Source: an uncultured Verrucomicrobiae bacterium
Lineage (GTDB): Bacteria; Verrucomicrobiota; Verrucomicrobiia; Palsa-1439
Direction of reading: 5' to 3'
Assembly (NCBI GenBank): GCA_937927265.1
Contig: CALBCO010000079.1
Coordinates: 1-9,888 of the forward strand
Length of the DNA: 9,888 bases
A program made the position numbers and the translations under genes. Position 1 is the stretch's first letter. The number at the start of each line of letters is the position of its first letter. Shown here one piece after another: positions 1 to 6,333 of the stretch. The notes below the pieces were generated by a model, which saw nothing but the letters and a program-made list of their open reading frames with translations, searched no databases and was not told the origin of the DNA.

Positions 1-1
1 G

Positions 2-613
2 TTACGCCAAATGATTCATGGCCGTCCCCGCGTTATCCGGCGCTTGGAAATTCCCCAGGCTCCACCTCCTTCCGCCCGGTCCGATGCGGCCTTGGCGAAG
101 TGCGCGCTCGTCGGCACCCGCGATTTCCTCGCTCCGTACGACTGGACGCCGTGTGTGACCTGCATGGATCCGCTCTTGGACTTCTACCGCGACCAAGTTC
201 CCCAGCACAAAGTCGTCGTGTATCAGCACCCCCATTTCTGCCGAATTTCTCTGCCCGGCGCACCGCGTCTGGACAATATCGGTGTGACATTCGCCCAAGC
301 GCTGGCGTTTCTCAGCAGCGGGGAAACGGTGTTCACCTCCAGCTATCACGGTGCGTATTGGGCGTTATTGCTCGGCCGCAAAGTTGTTGCCGTCCCGTGG
401 TCCACCAAGTTTCTCCATTTCAAGCATCCGATCGCGTTAGCCCGGCACCCCTCCGAAGTGGCGCACTGTCTGGCGGCAGCGCGCGCGTTCCCGGAGGCGT
501 TGGCCGAATGTCGGGCGGCCAATCTGCAATTTGCCGGGAAGGTCTCCCGCTTGCTGGGCGTACCGGTCGCCCCAAAATTTCCCCTCTCAATCGTCGGTCT
601 TTCCCATGAGTAA
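2..613 (+). CDS. Polysaccharide pyruvyl transferase-like protein (5' end probably cut by window)
   Basis: The frame is open to the left edge of the window, so the true start is probably upstream. The first ATG inside is at 11, which would give 200 residues. Residue numbers here count from that ATG. The best signature is the C-terminal segment VFTSSYHGAYWALLLG at 107-122, followed by KVVAVPWSTKF. This resembles the conserved S-x-HG-xxxA-xxxG block of polysaccharide pyruvyl transferase-like (PF04230-type) proteins. An N-terminal W-x-PC-x-x-C-M segment (residues 45-52) with two cysteines is also seen. Such enzymes are cytoplasmic and add a ketal pyruvate to, or otherwise modify, glycan residues in capsule and LPS loci. 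Its end overlaps gene 2 by 8 nt (ATGAGTAA), so the two are probably co-translated. A GT-B-fold glycosyltransferase-like role is an alternative, and the exact reaction cannot be read from this fragment. Confidence 0.6.
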   Translation, partial: LRQMIHGRPRVIRRLEIPQAPPPSARSDAALAKCALVGTRDFLAPYDWTPCVTCMDPLLDFYRDQVPQHKVVVYQHPHFCRISLPGAPRLDNIGVTFAQALAFLSSGETVFTSSYHGAYWALLLGRKVVAVPWSTKFLHFKHPIALARHPSEVAHCLAAARAFPEALAECRAANLQFAGKVSRLLGVPVAPKFPLSIVGLSHE

Positions 614-1493
614 ATCTTTCAAAGAAAAGCTATTGGCAGCGACCGGCATGGCGCAATTGCAACAACTTTGCTGGCATGTTCAGGCATTGCGCGAGGGCGT
701 TCGCGAGACCCGTCAGTTGCGCTTGCTGCTGACCCAGGAACACCGTGCCAGACTCTTGGCGTCCCCCCGCTACCAAGACCCCAAACGACTGGCTCGGCAC
801 GAGAACCGCATCTTCTCTCAAAACGGAGAAGATGGCATTCTCGAGGAGATTTTTCGGCGGATCGGCACAACGAACCGGTTTTTTTGTGAGTTTGGGGTAC
901 AGGCCAACGAAAACAATTCGCTGTACCTGCTGGTCAAAGGCTGGCGGGGCGCATGGCTCGAAGGCAGCGCCGAACAGGTGACGGAGCTGCAGCGCATCAT
1001 GGCGCCGCAGATTCACAACGGCCAGCTTGCGCTCCGGCAGGCGTTCATCACCGCGGAAAACATCGAGGGATTGTTTCGGGAGCTACAGGTGCCGGCGGAT
1101 TTGGATTTGCTGTCCATTGATATTGACGGCAACGACTACTGGGTCTGGAAAGCCCTCACCGCTTATCGGCCGCGGGTGGTGTCCATCGAATACAACCCGA
1201 TCTTCCCACCCCATGTTCCATGGGTGATGAAATACAACCCCACCCACCAGTGGCAGGAGGATTCCTATCAAGGTGCAAGCTTGAAATCATTGGAGATGCT
1301 CGGCTCTTCCAAAGGCTACCGGCTGGTCGGCTGCGACCTGACCGGCACCAACGCGTTTTTCGTCCGCGACGACCTCGTCGGTGATCATTTTGCCGCGCCG
1401 CACACCGCCGAGAACCATTACGAGCCGGCCCGGTATTATTTGCAGTGCCGGCTGGGCCATCCCCGCGTTTGGGGTGAGTTTGTATCGGTCTAA
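606..1493 (+). CDS. FkbM-like SAM-dependent methyltransferase family protein
   Basis: This is a 295-residue protein. I chose the ATG at 606 because it overlaps the stop of the previous gene (ATGAGTAA). An in-frame ATG at 531 would bury 25 codons inside that gene. No Shine-Dalgarno is visible, which fits coupled re-initiation. Visible motifs are FSQNGEDGIL (70-79), FCEFGV (93-98, the position of the SAM-binding loop), an acidic LLSIDIDGNDYW (168-179) and VVSIEYN (191-197). This pattern belongs to the FkbM-related Rossmann methyltransferases found in polysaccharide loci and often annotated only as hypothetical. The first 60 residues are basic and helical-looking and fall outside the catalytic core. 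No signal peptide or membrane segment is seen, so it is likely cytoplasmic. O-methylation of a sugar is the family-based guess; the FCEFGV loop lacks a classic G-x-G-x-G, so a non-methyltransferase role is possible. Confidence 0.65.
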   Translation: MSKSFKEKLLAATGMAQLQQLCWHVQALREGVRETRQLRLLLTQEHRARLLASPRYQDPKRLARHENRIFSQNGEDGILEEIFRRIGTTNRFFCEFGVQANENNSLYLLVKGWRGAWLEGSAEQVTELQRIMAPQIHNGQLALRQAFITAENIEGLFRELQVPADLDLLSIDIDGNDYWVWKALTAYRPRVVSIEYNPIFPPHVPWVMKYNPTHQWQEDSYQGASLKSLEMLGSSKGYRLVGCDLTGTNAFFVRDDLVGDHFAAPHTAENHYEPARYYLQCRLGHPRVWGEFVSV

Positions 1494-1499
1494 CGCCAC

Positions 1500-2711
1500 G
1501 TGAAGATTTGCTTGGTTTCCTTTGGCGGGTATCCGCATCCGACCTTGCCGGGCTATGGCGGCATTTCGTTCTACACACAAATGGCCGCGCGGGCTTTGGC
1601 GGCCCGCGGGCATGAGGTGCATGTTGTCGTTGACTACCAGCCCGCTTATTTTGCGGCCCGTGAAACAGCGCGGATGCGCGAGTATCCCCGCGAAGAACGC
1701 GATGGAGACGTCCGGGTTCATGTGCGCTGTTATCGGCCCGTGCCGGTTGTGGAACGTTGGTTGGAGGGGCTGGGACACAGTCTCGCGCTAGCGCGCGTGG
1801 TTCGGCAGTTGCACCGGCAACATCAGTTTGATGTGGTCGAGTTTCCCAACTTTGAGGGACTGGGTCTGATTGCGACTTTGTTCTCCGTGGCGCCGATTGT
1901 CGTGCGGTTGCATACCTCGACCTACGAGTATGTGGAGTTGTGCGGTCGTCCGCCCCGGGTTGCCGAACGCTTTCAAATCTGGGCGGAACAGACCTCCGCG
2001 CGGAGGGCACGGGCCGTCGTCACGCATAGCGTCGCACAGCGCGCCAAACATTTGCCGCTTTGTGGAGTGTCCGAGATTGCCATCGTGCCCCATGGGATTG
2101 AAGTGCCGATGGCGGTGCCTTCGGCCGAGCGGGAGCTCGCGGTGTTGATTGTGGGTGGACTCAATGTCCGCAAAGGCGCCGACACGTTGTTGGCGGCCAT
2201 TCCGCGCGTGTTGGCGGCCGTGCCGGGCGCGGAATTCTGGCTCGCCGGCGGCGGCAAGAATGAACAGTACGAACAGCGGTTTCGCGCCGCTCATCCGGAA
2301 ATTTCTCCAGCGCAAGTGCGTTTTTTGGGGTTTGTCGAACCGGAGGAACTGGCGGCCTTGTACGCGCGCTGCGCGGTGCACGCTTCGGCTTCCGTGCATG
2401 AGTCGTTTGGCTTGACGTTCATCGAGGCGATGGCGCGGGCCACCCCGGTGGTCGGCTGCAACGTGAGCGCCATTCCTGAGATTGTGCGGCACGAGGTCAA
2501 CGGTTTGCTGGTCCCGCCGCACGATCCGCAGGCGTTTGCGGAGGCCATTGTGCGGTTATTGCGCGATCCAGAATTGCGGGCGCGGCTGGGGCGCGCTGGC
2601 CGTCAACGGGTCAGTGAAGAGTATTCGTTGCCACGTCTGGGGCAGAACTTGGAATATTTCTTCCGTCACGTAGCCGAATCAACGTCGTCTCGACCTGAGG
2701 AATCATCATGA
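1500..2711 (+). CDS. GT4 family (GT-B) glycosyltransferase
   Basis: This is a 403-residue protein with a GTG start, 6 nt after the stop of gene 2; no Shine-Dalgarno is evident. The N-terminal Rossmann domain opens with MKICLVSFGG and contains the acceptor-side glycine loop GYGGISFYT (18-26), typical of GT4 enzymes. The interdomain segment VPHGI is at 196-200. The C-terminal donor domain starts at VGGLNVRKG (218-226) and carries the nucleotide-sugar E-x7-E motif as ESFGLTFIE (E301 and E309). It then has the usual NVSAIPEIV and NGLLVPPHDP segments. The length of about 400 residues is normal for the family. The expected role is retaining transfer of a sugar from an NDP-sugar to a growing lipid-linked glycan at the cytoplasmic face of the membrane. 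Donor and acceptor cannot be told from sequence. The stop overlaps the next start by ATGA. Confidence 0.92.
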   Translation: MKICLVSFGGYPHPTLPGYGGISFYTQMAARALAARGHEVHVVVDYQPAYFAARETARMREYPREERDGDVRVHVRCYRPVPVVERWLEGLGHSLALARVVRQLHRQHQFDVVEFPNFEGLGLIATLFSVAPIVVRLHTSTYEYVELCGRPPRVAERFQIWAEQTSARRARAVVTHSVAQRAKHLPLCGVSEIAIVPHGIEVPMAVPSAERELAVLIVGGLNVRKGADTLLAAIPRVLAAVPGAEFWLAGGGKNEQYEQRFRAAHPEISPAQVRFLGFVEPEELAALYARCAVHASASVHESFGLTFIEAMARATPVVGCNVSAIPEIVRHEVNGLLVPPHDPQAFAEAIVRLLRDPELRARLGRAGRQRVSEEYSLPRLGQNLEYFFRHVAESTSSRPEESS

Positions 2712-3727
2712 ATAATCCGATCCGTGTCGCTATTGTCGGTCTGGGCTATTGGGGGCCAAATCTCTTGCGCAACTTTCACACCGCGGAGGGGGCATCCGTG
2801 CGGATGTGTTGCGACCTCGATGAGCGCCGGTTCAAAAAACAGGCCGCCAATTACCCGCAAACCACGTTCACGACGAAGTTCGCCGAAGTCCTCGCGGCGA
2901 CCGACGTGGATGCCGTGGCGATTGCCACGCCCGTGCACACCCACTACACCCTTGCGAAACAGGTGCTGGAAGCCGGCAAACACGTGCTGGTCGAAAAACC
3001 GCTCACCTCGCGGGTGGATCACGCCGAGGAACTCGTAGCTATGGCCCGGGCCAAGGGCTTGGTGCTCCAAGTGGATCACGTCTTTGTGTACAGCCCGCCG
3101 GTTTTGAAGATGAAGGAGATCGTGGACTCCGGCAGACTGGGCAAGCTGTTCTTCATTGACAGCGTCCGGATCAATCTGGGGTTGTTCCAACCAGACATCA
3201 ACGTGGTCTGGGATCTCGCCCCGCACGATCTGTCCATTGTGGATTTTCTCGTGGAGCGGCTGCCCAAGAGCTTGGCGGCTTTTGGGGCCACGCATACCAA
3301 TTCCGAGATCGAAGATGTGGCCTACTTGAACTTGGACTTCGGTGACGGCCTGATTGCCAACTTTCACGTCAACTGGCTCTCCCCCGTCAAAGTGCGCAGC
3401 ATGATCATCGGCGGCAGCGACCAGAGTTTGATCTACAACGACCTCGACCAGAGCGAGAAGATCAAAGTCTATAACCGCGGCATCAGTCTGATGCCGACCG
3501 ACGAACAGCAACGACGGCAACTGATGGTCTCTTACCGGTCGGGCGACGTTTGGTCGCCCAACATCGGCAACCAGGAACCGCTCGGCCGCATGGCCGCGCA
3601 TTTTATTGAGTGTATCCGGGAAGGCAAGGAATCCGTCTCGGGCGGCGCGGCTGGCTTGCGGATTGTCCGCATCCTCGATGCCGCGCAAAAGAGCATCAAA
3701 GCCCAAGGAGGACGCGTCGTGCTATGA
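2708..3727 (+). CDS. Gfo/Idh/MocA family nucleotide-sugar oxidoreductase (WbpB/WlbA-like)
   Basis: This is a 339-residue NAD(P)-dependent dehydrogenase. The start ATG sits in an ATGA overlap and is preceded by GAGG at 2697-2700 with 7 nt spacing. The Rossmann glycine motif is GLGYWG (11-16). The family signature VEKPL follows at 95-99, with K97 as the expected catalytic or cofactor-positioning lysine. The C-terminal catalytic block WDLAPHDLSI holds D169 and H173, matching the D-x3-H pattern of the family. Relatives in LPS loci (WbpB, WlbA) oxidise C3 of UDP-GlcNAc uronate to the 3-keto sugar, using a bound NAD. The adjacent N-acyltransferase and DegT aminotransferases support a 3-keto / 3-amino / 3-acetamido route. 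The substrate is inferred from context only: other Gfo/Idh enzymes act on dTDP-sugars or inositols. Confidence 0.88.
   Translation: MNNPIRVAIVGLGYWGPNLLRNFHTAEGASVRMCCDLDERRFKKQAANYPQTTFTTKFAEVLAATDVDAVAIATPVHTHYTLAKQVLEAGKHVLVEKPLTSRVDHAEELVAMARAKGLVLQVDHVFVYSPPVLKMKEIVDSGRLGKLFFIDSVRINLGLFQPDINVVWDLAPHDLSIVDFLVERLPKSLAAFGATHTNSEIEDVAYLNLDFGDGLIANFHVNWLSPVKVRSMIIGGSDQSLIYNDLDQSEKIKVYNRGISLMPTDEQQRRQLMVSYRSGDVWSPNIGNQEPLGRMAAHFIECIREGKESVSGGAAGLRIVRILDAAQKSIKAQGGRVVL
3705..3711 (+). promoter_or_regulatory. Shine-Dalgarno for the sugar N-acyltransferase
   Basis: AAGGAGG is a near-perfect anti-16S match lying inside the last codons of gene 4. The spacing to the ATG at 3724 is 12 nt, longer than the usual 5-9. 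No alternative start codon lies in frame between them, so ATG 3724 within the ATGA overlap is kept. Confidence 0.6.
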
Positions 3728-4209
3728 ATCAAGCTCCCGAATACTCCCGCATCGCCCCCGACGTCAAGTTGGGTCAAGGCGTCCAAATCTACGCCTTCGT
3801 CAATCTCTACGGCTGCACCATCGGCGACGGGACTCGCGTCGGTGCGTTTGTGGAAATCCAGCGCGGCGTGGTCGTCGGCAAACGCTGTAAGATCTCCAGC
3901 CATACGTTCATCTGCGAAGGGGTCACCATTGAGGATGAGTGCTTCATCGGCCACCATGTCGTCTTCATCAATGACAAACTGCCCGCTGCCGTCAACCCGG
4001 ATGGATCGCTGCAAACGGCGAATGACTGGAAGTGCATTCCGACCCGCGTGCGCCAGCGTGCCTCGATTGGCAGTGGCGCGGTGATCCTCTGCGGCGTGAC
4101 CATCGGCGAAGGCGCCATCGTCGGTGCCGGGGCGGTGGTCACCAAGGACGTACCGGCCCGCACCATTGTCGCCGGTAATCCCGCGCGAATACTCCGAAAG
4201 GTTGGGTAA
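3724..4209 (+). CDS. Left-handed beta-helix (LbH) sugar N-acyltransferase, WbpD/WlbB- or QdtC/FdtC-like
   Basis: This is a 161-residue protein built largely of hexapeptide repeats with the [LIV]-G-x4 rhythm. Examples are CTIGDGTRVG (31-40), VTIEDECFIG (67-76) and VTIGEGAIVGAGAVVT (125-140). The C-terminal tail VAGNPARILRKVG is typical of trimeric hexapeptide transferases. The loop FINDKLPAA (81-89), preceded by HTFICEGVTIED, matches acetyltransferases that act on 3-amino sugars. WbpD/WlbB modify UDP-3-amino uronates, whereas QdtC/FdtC modify dTDP-3-amino-6-deoxyhexoses. The expected reaction is acetyl-CoA-dependent N-acetylation of a nucleotide-linked amino sugar in the cytoplasm. I chose ATG 3724 because it forms an ATGA overlap with gene 4; upstream in-frame starts would extend the protein into that gene. 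The neighbouring Gfo/Idh oxidoreductase favours the uronate substrate, but the loop alone does not decide. Confidence 0.88.
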   Translation: MNQAPEYSRIAPDVKLGQGVQIYAFVNLYGCTIGDGTRVGAFVEIQRGVVVGKRCKISSHTFICEGVTIEDECFIGHHVVFINDKLPAAVNPDGSLQTANDWKCIPTRVRQRASIGSGAVILCGVTIGEGAIVGAGAVVTKDVPARTIVAGNPARILRKVG

Positions 4210-4213
4210 CCGC

Positions 4214-5206
4214 ATGGATCTTCAAGGAAAAACCGCTCTCATTACCGGCGGTTGTGGCCTGATTGGCTCCACCATTGCCGACCAACTCATTCGCGACGAA
4301 CAGATCGGCAAAATCATCATCATGGACAATCTCACTCGCGGTACGCTCTACAACATCGAATGGGCCCAACAGCATGGGAGCGTCGAGTTGGTCCAGAAAG
4401 ACATCCGCCGCTTTGCTGACATCCGGCCGCATTTCGAGGGCGTGGATGTCGTGTTTCATCAAGCCGCCATCCGCATCACCGCCTGCGCCGAGCAGCCGCG
4501 CGAGTGTCTCGATGTGCTCGTGGATGGCTCGTTCAACGTCGCGCTCGCTTGTGTGGAAGCCGGCGTGAAAAAACTGATCGCCGCCAGCAGCGCCTCTGTC
4601 TATGGCGCCGCCGATGCTTTCCCGACACGCGAGGACCATCACCCGTACAACAACCGCACATGGTATGGCGCCGCGAAGGTCGCCAATGAGGGAATGTACC
4701 GGTCATTTCACGACATGTACGGTCTGCCGTACATCGCCCTGCGCTACTTCAATGTCTATGGCCCGCGCATGGATGTGTTTGGCAAATACACGGAGGTCCT
4801 CATCCGCTGGCTCGACTGCCTCGACAAAGGTGAACGCCCGAAGATTTTCGGCGACGGCCGCCAAACCATGGATTTTGTTTTCAGCGAGGATATTGCCCGC
4901 TGCAACATCCTGGCTGCCAAAAGCGACGTGACCGACGAGGTCTTCAACGTCGCATCGGGCACTGAAACCAGCCTGCTGGGGTTGCTCCAAGCCCTCCTCC
5001 AGGTCACCGGCCACACGGACGTCCAGCCCGAGTTCTTGCCGGAACGGAAGGTCAACCCCGTGCCCCGCCGCTTGGCTGCCGTCGGCAAAGCCGAACAACT
5101 CCTGGGATTTCGGGCGCAAGTGGGTCTTGAAGAAGGTTTGCGCCGCTTGGTCGAATGGCGGCAAGAAGCGATTGCAGCTCAGAAATGGAAGGAGTACGCG
5201 ACTTGA
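4214..5206 (+). CDS. Extended SDR, NAD-dependent nucleotide-sugar epimerase
   Basis: This is a 330-residue GalE-like extended short-chain dehydrogenase. The NAD loop is TGGCGLIG (11-18) and the NAD-preferring acidic residue after beta-2 is D38 in MDN. Catalytic S126 sits in SSASVYG, followed by Y151 and K155 in WYGAAK. The segment RYFNVYGPRMD (177-187) is characteristic of epimerases, and MDFVFSEDIA lies in the substrate domain. It lacks the DEVYG motif of RmlB-type 4,6-dehydratases, so a 4-epimerase or related activity is favoured. I chose ATG 4214, 4 nt after the stop of gene 5; an in-frame ATG at 4124 would overlap gene 5 by 86 nt and give a non-family N-terminus. The C-terminus is rich in charged residues after about 310. 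The position between the N-acyltransferase and the aminotransferases suggests it sets sugar configuration in the same pathway; the substrate is not known. Confidence 0.88.
   Translation: MDLQGKTALITGGCGLIGSTIADQLIRDEQIGKIIIMDNLTRGTLYNIEWAQQHGSVELVQKDIRRFADIRPHFEGVDVVFHQAAIRITACAEQPRECLDVLVDGSFNVALACVEAGVKKLIAASSASVYGAADAFPTREDHHPYNNRTWYGAAKVANEGMYRSFHDMYGLPYIALRYFNVYGPRMDVFGKYTEVLIRWLDCLDKGERPKIFGDGRQTMDFVFSEDIARCNILAAKSDVTDEVFNVASGTETSLLGLLQALLQVTGHTDVQPEFLPERKVNPVPRRLAAVGKAEQLLGFRAQVGLEEGLRRLVEWRQEAIAAQKWKEYAT
5189..5194 (+). promoter_or_regulatory. Shine-Dalgarno that decides the start of the first aminotransferase
   Basis: AAGGAG (within GGAAGGAG) ends 8 nt before a TTG at 5203. It lies downstream of the in-frame ATG at 5185 and so cannot serve that codon. 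It is the strongest ribosome-binding site near this junction and supports TTG 5203 as the start. Confidence 0.65.
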
Positions 5207-6333
5207 TCCCCATCACCAAACCCGTGATGGGTCCCGAAGAAGCCGCCGCAGTCAACGCCGTCATCGCCAGCGGTTGGCTGACCCAGGGGCCGCGCGTGGC
5301 GGAGTTCGAGAAAATCGTTGCCGACTACGTCGGCGCCAAATACGCCGTGGCCTGCAGCAGTTGCACCACCGGACTGCATCTGGCTCTGATTGCGTTGGGG
5401 GTTGGCCCCGGCGACGAGGTCATTGTCCCTTCCTTGAGCTACATCGCCACCGCCAATGCTGTACGCTATGCTGGGGCCAAGCCGGTCTTTGCCGAAGTTG
5501 ACCCGCGCACCTTCAACCTCGATCCCGCCGACGTGGAGCGACGGCTCTCTCCGCGCACTAAAGCGGTGATGGTGGTGCACCAAATGGGGATGCCCGCCGA
5601 CCTCGACGTTTTTTTGGACCTCGGCCGGCGGCGCGGGGTGAAGATTTTTGAAGATGCGGCCTGTGCGCTCGGTGCGCGCTATCGGGGCCGGCCCATCGGG
5701 GCGCACTCGGAAATGGCTGTGTTCTCCTTTCATCCCCGCAAGGTCATCTGCACCGGCGACGGCGGGATGATCACCACCAACAATGAGCAGTACGCTCAAT
5801 TGGCGCGAACGCTTCGCCAACATGGGATGAGCATCCCCGATACGGTGCGCCATCAGGCCACCACGGTCGTCTTCGAGGAACACAACCTCTTCGGCTACAA
5901 TTACCGGTTGACCGACCTCCAAGCGGCGGTGGGGATCGAACAGATGAAACGATTGGATGGACTCGTGGCCCGCCGCCGGGAACTGGCGGCGCGGTACGAC
6001 CGGCTGCTCGTCGCGGCCGGCCTGCCGCTGGTGCCCCCCTATGTGCCCGCCTATGCCGAACCGAATTACCAGTCGTATGCCGTCACCCTGACGGATGACT
6101 GTCTGGTCTCGCGAACCGTGATCATGCAACGCATGTTGGAGGCTGGCATTGCCACCCGCCGGGGCGTGATGACTGCTCATCGTGAGCGACCGTACATCGA
6201 AACCCAGGGGGTGCAACAGTTGCCCATCACGGAACGGGCCAGCGACCGTTCCTTGCTGCTGCCGTTGTATCCCCAGATGACCGAGGCTGAACAAGACCTG
6301 GTCATCACCACCCTGCGAAAGGCCATGATATGA
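5203..6333 (+). CDS. DegT/DnrJ/EryC1/StrS aminotransferase, first of a tandem pair
   Basis: This is a PLP-dependent, fold-type I sugar aminotransferase. With the proposed TTG start at 5203 it has 376 residues and begins MIPITKPVMGPEE, the usual N-terminus of this family. The TTG overlaps the previous stop as TTGA and has AAGGAG 8 nt upstream. ATG 5185 (382 residues) is the alternative; ATG 5155 seems too early. Motifs with the TTG numbering: SGWLTQGP (23-30), GVGPGDEVIVP (66-76), EDAACALGARY (150-160) with D151 expected to contact the pyridine nitrogen, FSFHPRK with the PLP lysine K180, then TGDGGMITTN and GYNYRLTDLQAA. It should move an amino group, usually from glutamate, onto a keto nucleotide sugar. 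The FSFHPRK version resembles perosamine synthetase/PseC-like branches more than the WbpE branch, so its substrate probably differs from that of gene 8. Confidence 0.9.
   Translation: MIPITKPVMGPEEAAAVNAVIASGWLTQGPRVAEFEKIVADYVGAKYAVACSSCTTGLHLALIALGVGPGDEVIVPSLSYIATANAVRYAGAKPVFAEVDPRTFNLDPADVERRLSPRTKAVMVVHQMGMPADLDVFLDLGRRRGVKIFEDAACALGARYRGRPIGAHSEMAVFSFHPRKVICTGDGGMITTNNEQYAQLARTLRQHGMSIPDTVRHQATTVVFEEHNLFGYNYRLTDLQAAVGIEQMKRLDGLVARRRELAARYDRLLVAAGLPLVPPYVPAYAEPNYQSYAVTLTDDCLVSRTVIMQRMLEAGIATRRGVMTAHRERPYIETQGVQQLPITERASDRSLLLPLYPQMTEAEQDLVITTLRKAMI

Noticed and set aside
1156..2010. Minus-strand frame of 284 codons spanning the FkbM-like and glycosyltransferase genes
   Set aside because: It crosses two well-supported + strand genes; its product is rich in Arg, Pro and Ser, as expected for an antisense frame in GC-rich DNA.
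4124..4213. Earlier in-frame ATG for the epimerase gene
   Set aside because: It would add 30 residues without family resemblance and overlap the N-acyltransferase gene; ATG 4214 puts the NAD loop at the normal position.
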